From contig SLMY01000274.1 in the NCBI GenBank assembly GCA_007133255.1, positions 1-9,179 on the forward strand: a stretch of DNA of 9,179 bases. The letters are read 5' to 3'. Below the pieces are notes generated by a model. It saw only the letters and a list, made by a program, of their open reading frames with translations, had not been told where the DNA came from and searched no databases. This DNA is from Clostridiales bacterium. GTDB taxonomy: Bacteria; Bacillota; Clostridia; Saccharofermentanales; UBA5734. This document shows positions 1-5,606 of the stretch, one piece after another (within the stretch, counting starts at the first letter, position 1; the number at the start of each line of letters is the position of its first letter). Both the position numbers and the translations under genes were made by a program.

Positions 1-63
1 CCCTTTGTTTTGATCAATCATTTGCTTAATTATCTCTTCAACTAAATCACTGATTCGGGCCAA
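1..63 (-). CDS. ctsR: Transcriptional repressor CtsR, N-terminal fragment (runs off window)
   Basis: The 21 visible codons, read from a TTG start, give M-ARISDLVEEIIKQMIDQNKG. From memory this resembles the start of Bacillota CtsR proteins (an ISDIIEQYLK..LDQNGKE-type opening, leading into the winged helix-turn-helix DNA-binding domain). CtsR represses class III heat-shock genes (clp protease and chaperone genes) and usually its own operon, ctsR-mcsA-mcsB-clpC. The TTG start is chosen because a perfect AGGAGGT lies 7 nt upstream; the in-frame GTG further up would overlap that site. A strong promoter and a CtsR-type operator lie directly upstream and support the identity independently. Only the N-terminal tip is visible, so the wing, the dimerisation domain and the rest of the operon cannot be checked. 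Confidence 0.77.
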   Translation of the reverse strand, partial: MARISDLVEEIIKQMIDQNKG

Positions 64-70
64 TAAACTC

Positions 71-77
71 ACCTCCT
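71..77 (-). promoter_or_regulatory. Ribosome binding site of ctsR
   Basis: On the minus strand this reads AGGAGGT, a perfect match to the anti-Shine-Dalgarno core, 7 nt before the TTG codon. It fixes the non-ATG start of ctsR. Confidence 0.8.
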
Positions 78-104
78 GACTGCCAACACAAAGAAAAGAC
101 TGAC

Positions 105-121
105 TTTGACTATCTTTGTCT
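105..121 (-). promoter_or_regulatory. CtsR operator (heptad direct repeat)
   Basis: On the minus strand this reads AGACAAA-GAT-AGTCAAA. The published CtsR box is a tandem heptad, (A/G)GTCAAA-NAN-(A/G)GTCAAA. The second heptad and the spacer match fully, and the first has one mismatch (A for T at its third base). The box starts about 7 bp downstream of the -10 hexamer, overlapping the expected transcription start, which is suitable for repression. It precedes the ctsR start, so autoregulation is the natural reading. Confidence 0.75.
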
Positions 122-128
122 AATAGTC

Positions 129-157
129 ATAATAACGCGATGCAGCTTTTTTGTCAA
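129..157 (-). promoter_or_regulatory. Sigma-A-type promoter of ctsR
   Basis: On the minus strand there is a perfect -35 TTGACA (157-152), a 17-bp spacer, and a -10 TATTAT (134-129) with one mismatch to TATAAT. The -35 lies only about 10 bp after the stop codon of the upstream permease gene. No hairpin terminator is visible between the permease stop and this promoter, so some readthrough from the exporter operon into ctsR is possible. Confidence 0.8.
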
Positions 158-167
158 CAGCAGCCCT

Positions 168-1415
168 TTACTCATACCTCAACGCGTCAATTGGATCAAG
201 ACGCGCGGCTTTCCTTGCCGGATAGATGCCAAAAAACAAACCGACAGCACTGGAGAAAGATACCGCTATGATAATAGCCTGAACACTAAGCATCGGTGTA
301 ATCTGTCCAATCTGAAATCTGTCAGCCGCGAAGGCAATGCCATTTGCCAGTCCGAGACCAAACAGAATACCCAATATGCCGCCAATTAAAGTCAGAATGA
401 CTGATTCTGTTATAAACTGCAGCATGATATCCCAAGTTGTCGCTCCCAGTGCTTTTCGAACACCTATCTCACGCGTTCGTTCAGTGACCGATACCAGCAT
501 GATATTCATAACCCCAATACCACCGACAATCAACGATATCGCCGCTACAGCACTGATAAACAAGGTCAGAATATTAATGACCGTATTAATCTGATCGAGT
601 ATGGACGCCAGATTCTGCGTCCGGTAAACCGCTCTGTGCTCATTATTTTTTCGCAGCTCAAGTAAACGGACAACGGCGTTACCTGCTTCATCTACCAGCT
701 CAGGAGATTCTGCCATGACATAAACGGCCGATAATCTGTTTTCTCCGTCAATTAACTGGCTGACAGACTGAATCGGCGCGTACACAAAAAAAGGCATGCC
801 TCTGGAATCGTCTTCACTGAAATTACCAGCGAATCCGGCAAACTGGCTTGTAACGGAATCACTGATGCCAATGATCTGAACCCGGATAATATTTCCTTCG
901 TGCTCTATTGCCATCTGCTCGCCTACAGCGTTTTCCCTGCCAAAAAGGGCCCGGGCTCCTGCCAGATCAAGTATCGCGACTGGCAAAGCATCAAGATATT
1001 CTATCTCAGTGAAGAACCGGCCATGAACAAGATCAATCGGAGAAAATCTGATATAATCCCTGTCAATAAAAAAAAAAAAAATACTTCTGCGCGCCATATC
1101 GGTTGACGCTCTTGACACTGCCTGCTGTGATGCCGTGATATATTTAACGGAGTCAACGCGATCCCGGATCGCCTGCAGGTCATTTTGTGTCAAGTAATCA
1201 TTTCGCTGAGCTCTTGTTGATCGAACCTGAACAATAACTGTTGACGCGCCAATTTGCTCAAACTGACCCATCACTTCATTTTTCCCACCTTCACCAAGTG
1301 AAACAATCGCGATAACTGAAGCAATACCAACAATGATACCCAGCATCGTTAGCAACGCTCTCATTTTATTCGCTATCAGGCTGCTGACAGCCATTTTAAT
1401 ACTTTCCCAGAGCAT
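168..1415 (-). CDS. MacB/FtsX-type ABC transporter permease
   Basis: The 415-residue protein has the standard MacB-family layout: a transmembrane helix at about residues 20-40, a large extracytoplasmic MacB_PCD-like domain (about 41-275), and three transmembrane helices at about 278-305, 335-362 and 378-400. The conserved cytoplasmic stretch VSVTERTREIGVRKALGAT (309-326) and the C-terminal YPARKAARLDPIDALRYE are FtsX-domain hallmarks. The protein would form the membrane channel or mechanotransmission subunit of an exporter of peptides, antibiotics or envelope components; the substrate cannot be inferred. It is the last gene of a three-gene operon, 12 bp after the ATPase, and its AGGAGG ribosome site overlaps the ATPase stop (TAGGAGG, 1430-1424), suggesting coupled translation. 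A run of 14 T in the coding strand encodes the FFFF at residues 113-116 and is a possible slippage site. No ATPase domain is fused, unlike proteobacterial MacB. Confidence 0.93.
   Translation of the reverse strand: MLWESIKMAVSSLIANKMRALLTMLGIIVGIASVIAIVSLGEGGKNEVMGQFEQIGASTVIVQVRSTRAQRNDYLTQNDLQAIRDRVDSVKYITASQQAVSRASTDMARRSIFFFFIDRDYIRFSPIDLVHGRFFTEIEYLDALPVAILDLAGARALFGRENAVGEQMAIEHEGNIIRVQIIGISDSVTSQFAGFAGNFSEDDSRGMPFFVYAPIQSVSQLIDGENRLSAVYVMAESPELVDEAGNAVVRLLELRKNNEHRAVYRTQNLASILDQINTVINILTLFISAVAAISLIVGGIGVMNIMLVSVTERTREIGVRKALGATTWDIMLQFITESVILTLIGGILGILFGLGLANGIAFAADRFQIGQITPMLSVQAIIIAVSFSSAVGLFFGIYPARKAARLDPIDALRYE
1068..1081. repeat. 14-nt A/T homopolymer inside the permease gene
   Basis: The plus strand has an uninterrupted run of 14 A, read as T14 in the permease coding strand and encoding part of Ile-Phe-Phe-Phe-Phe-Ile near residue 112-117. 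The frame is intact in this sequence. A one- or two-base length change would shift the frame upstream of three of the four membrane helices. Confidence 0.95.
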
Positions 1416-1427
1416 AAAGCCGCCCTC

Positions 1428-2147
1428 CTAGCCAGCTGCTTTCTTGTTTTGAGCTTGCCTTGACTGTGATGTGTCGGATACGATCTGCCCGTCAACCACC
1501 TGTAAAATACGAGTCGCGAAAGCAGCAATGGCGGATTCATGTGTAATCAGGATAATGGTCGTACCAGCTCTGTTCAGTTCTTGAAAAACTTTCATGATAT
1601 CTGTTGACGATTGACTGTCTAAATTTCCCGTTGGTTCATCTGCCATCAGAAGAGCGGGCTTCATAACCATCGCTCTGGCGATAGCCGCTCGCTGTTTTTG
1701 CCCGCCAGAGACTTCATTGGGCCGGTGTTCAGCCCATTGGGCAAGACCAACAGCGTCAAGGGCGTCCATGGCTCGTTTTGCTCGTTCCTTTCGCTTAATA
1801 GCCGCATAGACCATTGGTAATTCAACATTTCCAAGCAGTGTTAGCTTCGGCAAAAGATTGAATGACTGGAAAACAAACCCAATTTCCTGATTACGCAGCA
1901 GCGCGAGTTCGTTTTGATTCAAATCCTTTATATCACTGCCATTTAAATGGTAGACACCTGAATCTTTTTGATCAAGGCAGCCGATAATGTTCATAAGCGT
2001 TGACTTGCCTGAGCCTGACGGGCCCATAATGGCTGTGAACTCACCTGCAGCTATATCAAGGTTAATCCCTTTCAGCGCGGTCAGTTCAATAAGGCCAGTC
2101 CGATAGGTTTTCCATATATCTTTTAAGCTGATAACCAGATTATCCAT
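1428..2147 (-). CDS. ABC transporter ATP-binding protein (MacB/LolD/YknY type)
   Basis: A 239-residue cytoplasmic ATPase with all catalytic motifs in order: Walker A GPSGSGKST (42-50), Q-loop Q94 in FVFQSFNLLP, ABC signature VSGGQ (146-150), Walker B LLMADE (166-171) followed by the D-loop region GNLDS, and the H-loop histidine H203 in ILITHES. The sequence pattern (GPSGSGKSTLMNIIGCLD, DEPTGNLDS) is typical of the family that energises MacB, LolCDE and FtsEX-type exporters. It should hydrolyse ATP to drive the adjacent permease. Its start overlaps the adaptor stop by 8 bp (ATGGATAA), indicating translational coupling. The last 15 or so residues are a polar, probably disordered tail (SQSRQAQNKKAAG). 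The protein appears intact. Confidence 0.96.
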   Translation of the reverse strand: MDNLVISLKDIWKTYRTGLIELTALKGINLDIAAGEFTAIMGPSGSGKSTLMNIIGCLDQKDSGVYHLNGSDIKDLNQNELALLRNQEIGFVFQSFNLLPKLTLLGNVELPMVYAAIKRKERAKRAMDALDAVGLAQWAEHRPNEVSGGQKQRAAIARAMVMKPALLMADEPTGNLDSQSSTDIMKVFQELNRAGTTIILITHESAIAAFATRILQVVDGQIVSDTSQSRQAQNKKAAG

Positions 2148-3723
2148 GAGGCATCACCCTGACGGTTTGTCCTTGAGCCAGACTCGTCGGCGGACTTAGA
2201 ACAACCTGTGCACCTTCGTTCAGACCTTCTTTTACCTCAACAAACAGTTCTGACTGAATGCCTGGCGTGAAAGGTTGTCTGGTGACTGTGCCCTGCTCAT
2301 TAATGAGAAACACATAATACATGTCTAGTTCACGTCGCATAGCTTCTGCCGGAATCAGCAGAACATTTTCAGCTCTGGCAACTTCAATTTCAGCTTCAAT
2401 CCAGAAGCCGGTCACCAGTTCCGTTAAATTAGAGCCCCTGATATCCATTCTTACCTCAAGCTGCGGCTCGGAGGAAAAACCGCCGCCTACATCGCCTAGA
2501 ATCCCCAGTCCTTCCAGTTGATTCGAGCTGCTATTGACAGCTATTTTCCCTTTACTGATAATTTCTCCATGGAAAGTCTGTCCCTCATAATCGTACCGCG
2601 CCGGCATACCTGCTTCAATTCTGCCTGCGTCAAATCGACCGACGAGGAATACTGCCTGTGGACTGGTGTTATCATAGATTGTAAACGCTGACGCGGTCTG
2701 CTGTGTCAATGAGTTTATCGAGCCCACACCACCCAGGATTGATTCAAGGCCTGTTTGCGAAGCGATTTGCGCAGCACCCGTATATTCACCCGGGCTGATG
2801 TTAATCTGCGCGACAATGCCTGACGACTCGGCGTAGATATTGGGCCTGGATCTTTCAAGCTGGCTTCTGGCTGCCTCTTCTTGGGCAATCGCCTGTGCCA
2901 GGGGGTCCTGGATGATCGCGCTCAGTTCAGCGAAGGCGCCGAACTGCTCCGCCAGATCATCCGGCAGAGCGATTGATCCACCTAGAGTTGTGGAAGCTAA
3001 TCCGCTCAGCACATTACCAGCCGCGCCGGTTGCCCTTTGCAGATCCTGCTCAAGCTGACTCAAAGCAGCATTATACTCTGGGTTCTCAACAATTGAAGCT
3101 GCCTGCCTGAACTCTGTCAGCAGTTTCTCTACATCCTGTTCAACTGTCTCAGGTTCGGCATTGACAATAACCTGCGCGATTCTCTCCTCCAGGTCAGGCG
3201 CGACCTCTAAGCTGGCCGGTTCTATAGCTGCCAGACGCGTCAGCTGACTTGCTGCCGACGACAAGCTAGAGGACAGTCTGCTGATTTCATGCTCAAGATC
3301 ACGTCTTGCCTGTTCCGCAGCGTCTAGTCTGGCCTGCTGTGCTTCATCCGCTTCTGCCAGAGACGCTTCTATATCACGTCTTGCTTCTCGCGCTGCTTCA
3401 TATTGGTCTTCCAGCTCCTGCTGGTCGAGTATCGCCAGAATGTCTCCCGCCTGAACCTGCTGCTGAGGTTCAACCAGTACTTCCAGTACCATTTGTGAAA
3501 CATCAGCCGCATGCTCAGTCACAGATCCGGGTTTGATTTCCGCGGTCACATAATAGTAACTGCTGATATCACCGATTTCCAGCCTTGCGGTACGTACACT
3601 GATCTGATCATCCGGACGCAGCTGATTATAAAGAATCACACCGATAATCACCGCGGCAAGCATGATGATAACCAGGCCGCGCCTGATATTCCGCCTTTTT
3701 CTGTTTCGCAGGTTATTTGTCAT
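2140..3723 (-). CDS. MacA/HlyD-family membrane-fusion (adaptor) protein
   Basis: A 527-residue periplasmic-adaptor-type protein. It starts with a basic cytoplasmic stretch (NLRNRKRRNIRR) and a membrane anchor at about 16-34, with no lipobox. The first half of a biotinyl-lipoyl domain follows (about 70-100, VLVEPQQQVQAGDILAILD), then a long alpha-hairpin (about 101-293), the second lipoyl half (about 294-315, YAESSGIVAQINISPGEYTG), a beta-barrel domain (about 355-450) and a membrane-proximal domain with LLIPAEAM (455-462). In Gram-positive bacteria such proteins (YknX-like) bind the ABC permease and help export across the thick wall. It is longer than the usual 370-420 residues, because the hairpin carries an Ala/Glu-rich insert (about 166-280) and because of extra Ser/Gly-rich stretches at about 320-350 and 396-418. 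It is the first gene of the operon. Its own ribosome site is weak (AGGATGG about 10 nt upstream). I found no convincing promoter in the 250 bp before it. Confidence 0.9.
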   Translation of the reverse strand: MTNNLRNRKRRNIRRGLVIIMLAAVIIGVILYNQLRPDDQISVRTARLEIGDISSYYYVTAEIKPGSVTEHAADVSQMVLEVLVEPQQQVQAGDILAILDQQELEDQYEAAREARRDIEASLAEADEAQQARLDAAEQARRDLEHEISRLSSSLSSAASQLTRLAAIEPASLEVAPDLEERIAQVIVNAEPETVEQDVEKLLTEFRQAASIVENPEYNAALSQLEQDLQRATGAAGNVLSGLASTTLGGSIALPDDLAEQFGAFAELSAIIQDPLAQAIAQEEAARSQLERSRPNIYAESSGIVAQINISPGEYTGAAQIASQTGLESILGGVGSINSLTQQTASAFTIYDNTSPQAVFLVGRFDAGRIEAGMPARYDYEGQTFHGEIISKGKIAVNSSSNQLEGLGILGDVGGGFSSEPQLEVRMDIRGSNLTELVTGFWIEAEIEVARAENVLLIPAEAMRRELDMYYVFLINEQGTVTRQPFTPGIQSELFVEVKEGLNEGAQVVLSPPTSLAQGQTVRVMPHG

Positions 3724-3900
3724 ACAGTATCACCATCCTGGACGGCTTCATATAGCCCATAAATTCATCTTAAAAAATACCTGTGTGTTGAATAATGCCA
3801 TATGAGTCGTTTATGACCGCTCATTCTCAGAGCCGCATATAGAGACACAATCCACTTTATATTCAACATTTTCATGATATACTAAAATCGTGTTCTTAAT

Positions 3901-3929
3901 TTGACAGGTTTATGTACAGGTATTATTCT
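3901..3929 (+). promoter_or_regulatory. Probable sigma-A promoter of the homocysteine methyltransferase gene
   Basis: A perfect -35 TTGACA (3901-3906) is followed after 17 bp by TATTCT (3924-3929), which matches 4 of 6 -10 bases. A start near 3936 would leave a leader of about 35 nt, too short for a SAM or cobalamin riboswitch. Alternatives are an extended -10, TGATATACT (3875-3883), with a poor -35, and TATACT at 3940-3945, also without a good -35. Confidence 0.55.
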
Positions 3930-3955
3930 TAGGTCTTATTATACTATTTATTTTT

Positions 3956-3961
3956 GGGGGG
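3956..3961 (+). promoter_or_regulatory. Ribosome binding site (G6 tract)
   Basis: A GGGGGG run ends 10 nt before the ATG at 3972 and is the only purine-rich site that can pair with the 16S anti-Shine-Dalgarno. It overlaps an in-frame TTG at 3954, which is therefore not a plausible start; translation most likely begins at 3972. Confidence 0.55.
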
Positions 3962-3971
3962 TCATTTTTTC

Positions 3972-5267
3972 ATGACAATTGAAACATTCAGACAGCTTTC
4001 AGAAAGCCCAATTATTCTGGATGGAGCAACAGGAACCTGGCTGCAAAGCAAAAATCTGCCTAGTGGTACCTGTCCGGAAAAATGGGTGCTTGATAACCCG
4101 CAAATTCTTGCCGAGTTGCAAGCTGCGTACTGTGAATCAGGCAGTCGTATCCTGTATGCCTTCACATTTGGCGCCAATCGGCTGAAACTGATGCATCACG
4201 GACTTGCTGAGCATGAAGTGCCTGATTATAATATGAAACTCGCGACAATCAGTTGCCAGGTTCGCGACCAGTGGAACGAGAGCCATCCTGACAAGCAGGT
4301 GTATGTAGCTGGCGATCTTGCCCCTACAGGTGCTTTTCTGGCACCTGCCGGCACCCTTACATTTGATCAGTTAACAAAAATTTACCAGGAACAGGCCGCG
4401 AGCCTGATTGATGCCGGTGTTGATCTTTTTGTGATAGAAACCATGTATGACCTGGCTCAGGCCAGGGCAGCAGTCATCGCGATTCGTGATCTATGTAATC
4501 TGCCCATTATGGTTTCAATGACGCTTGAAGCACACGGCAAGACAATGTCTGGAAACAGTCTGACTGACTGTCTGCTTACACTGGCCAGTCTCGACATCCA
4601 GGCCTTTGGGCTTAACTGCTCTCATGGGCCTGAAAAGCTTGGCGAATGGCTGCAGCCGCTATTATCGATAAGCCCTGTCCCGCTGTTGGCAAAACCAAAT
4701 GCTGGTTTACCGCGTCAGGAAGGTGACCGAACTATTTTCCCTATGCAGCCAGATAGCTTCGCTCATCATATGGCCAGGCTGGCTGACTTGGGCATCACGC
4801 TCACAGGCGGCTGCTGCGGAACGACACCTGATCATATTACCGCTCTTAGCCAGATGATCGCAAAAAAACAAACCAGGCAATCCGGCCGGCCGGCACAACT
4901 GCCTGCAATGATTAGTTCAGGGCGTCGCTATCTATCTGTTGACCAGGATCTGTTAAAAGATATGGACAGGATTAAAATTGATGATCCTGACAGTCTGATA
5001 GATGAGCTGCTCGATATTGATGATAACGAAATGTCCGCGTGTCTGCTTGAACTGCCTGATTTATCTGAACTTGCAGCAGACGATCTTTTAAACTGGACCC
5101 GTGCTCTTGAGGAGGCTCAGTCCATGATCGCTATGCCGATGGTTTTTGTCTGCGAATCTGAAAAACAGGTTAGCGGATTGAAGCAAGTACTGCGTTACTA
5201 TCATGGTCGGGCCGGTATACTCTCGGAGAATCCGATTTGCGTCCCCGGTGCTTTGTTACTCAACTAG
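3972..5267 (+). CDS. Homocysteine S-methyltransferase family protein (MetH N-terminal-like) with C-terminal remnant
   Basis: The 431-residue protein contains a complete homocysteine-binding methyltransferase barrel (about residues 1-298). It shows the opening motif LDGATGTWLQ (16-25), the FTFGANR segment (64-70), DLFVIETMYD (151-160), GLNCSHGP with zinc ligand C216, and TGGCCGTTPDHI with zinc ligands C281 and C282. This domain activates homocysteine thiolate on zinc for methyl transfer to make methionine. From MetH homologues one would expect a pterin (methyltetrahydrofolate) domain and then cobalamin domains; here the protein ends after about 130 more residues. That tail (about 315-431) has an acidic linker and a segment (about 352-420) loosely resembling the start of a DHPS/pterin barrel but without its characteristic substrate-binding motifs. 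It may use another methyl donor such as S-methylmethionine, or work with separate corrinoid subunits. The ATG at 3972 is preferred over the TTG at 3954. The gene is monocistronic, divergent from the exporter operon and convergent with rpoC. Confidence 0.88.
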   Translation: MTIETFRQLSESPIILDGATGTWLQSKNLPSGTCPEKWVLDNPQILAELQAAYCESGSRILYAFTFGANRLKLMHHGLAEHEVPDYNMKLATISCQVRDQWNESHPDKQVYVAGDLAPTGAFLAPAGTLTFDQLTKIYQEQAASLIDAGVDLFVIETMYDLAQARAAVIAIRDLCNLPIMVSMTLEAHGKTMSGNSLTDCLLTLASLDIQAFGLNCSHGPEKLGEWLQPLLSISPVPLLAKPNAGLPRQEGDRTIFPMQPDSFAHHMARLADLGITLTGGCCGTTPDHITALSQMIAKKQTRQSGRPAQLPAMISSGRRYLSVDQDLLKDMDRIKIDDPDSLIDELLDIDDNEMSACLLELPDLSELAADDLLNWTRALEEAQSMIAMPMVFVCESEKQVSGLKQVLRYYHGRAGILSENPICVPGALLLN

Positions 5268-5307
5268 AATTACCAGTTAACTCATATCATTATTTAAGTC
5301 AATTTAA

Positions 5308-5345
5308 AAGGGTTATCTCTGAATGTACTATCAAAGATAACCCTT
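5308..5345. terminator. Convergent-gene hairpin terminator
   Basis: There is an 11-bp perfect inverted repeat: AAGGGTTATCT (5308-5318) and AGATAACCCTT (5335-5345), with a 16-nt loop. It sits about 40 bp after the methyltransferase stop. On the minus strand the right arm is followed by TTTTAAATT, a reasonable U-rich tail for ending rpoC transcripts. The plus-strand tail (CATTTACTT) is weaker. It probably works in both directions. The long loop lowers confidence. Confidence 0.65.
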
Positions 5346-5375
5346 CATTTACTTATCAAACTGTATCTGTCCGAT

Positions 5376-5394
5376 AAAAGATTTTCTGAATGTC
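5376..5394 (-). repeat. Outlying decayed copy of the 20-bp repeat
   Basis: This 19-bp stretch matches the 19-bp array unit at 5488-5506 at 15 of 19 positions. It is separated from the main array by about 34 bp of non-repeat sequence, so it could be a decayed end copy or chance resemblance in AT-rich DNA. Confidence 0.4.
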
Positions 5395-5428
5395 TAAAAT
5401 TCTAGATACCCATGGACTTATGCAAAGC

Positions 5429-5606
5429 CAAAGACCTTTTAAGTGTCCAAAGTCATCATCAGATTTCCAAAGAAACCTTCAGGTGTCAAAAGACTTTTTA
5501 AGTGTCCAAAGACTTCTTTAGATGTCCAAAGATATCTTCAGATGTCAAAAGACTTCTTTAGATGTCCAAAGACATCTTTAGATGTCAAAAGACTTCTTTA
5601 GATGTC
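5429..5606 (-). repeat. Nine-unit tandem array of 19-20 bp quasi-palindromes downstream of rpoC
   Basis: On the minus strand, starting at 5606, nine directly abutting units follow with lengths 20,20,20,20,20,19,20,20,19 and consensus GACATCTAAAGAAGTCTTTK. Units 1 (5587-5606) and 3 (5547-5566) are identical, and unit 5 differs from them in its last base. Unit 2 (5567-5586) contains a perfect 7-2-7 inverted repeat, GACATCT-AA-AGATGTC. Across the junction of units 2 and 3 there is a second possible hairpin, GATGTC-TTTG-GACATC. Units become more divergent away from rpoC (units 6-9), while the rpoC-proximal ones are nearly identical. There are no spacers. Unit length is not a multiple of three, so it is not a coding repeat. 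The first six bases are the last two codons of rpoC and the next three are its stop codon. Confidence 0.93.

Noticed and set aside
168..1415. Permease as a pseudogene because of the homopolymer
   Set aside because: The frame is open across the T14 run and the protein has all expected helices and a normal C-terminus.
3724..3971. SAM, cobalamin or T-box riboswitch ahead of the methyltransferase gene
   Set aside because: No conserved T-box sequence, B12 box or S-box stems could be seen, and the best promoter leaves only about 35 nt of leader.
3954..3971. Upstream TTG start adding six residues to the methyltransferase
   Set aside because: It overlaps the only ribosome binding site (G6), has none of its own, and would add residues (MGGHFF) ahead of the expected MetH-like N-terminus.
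5429..5606. CRISPR array
   Set aside because: Units abut directly with no unique spacers, are only 19-20 bp, and no cas genes are nearby.
5429..5606. Array of CtsR operators
   Set aside because: Several units contain TTTGAC, but none has the paired heptad with 3-bp spacing seen upstream of ctsR; the array also follows a gene rather than preceding one.
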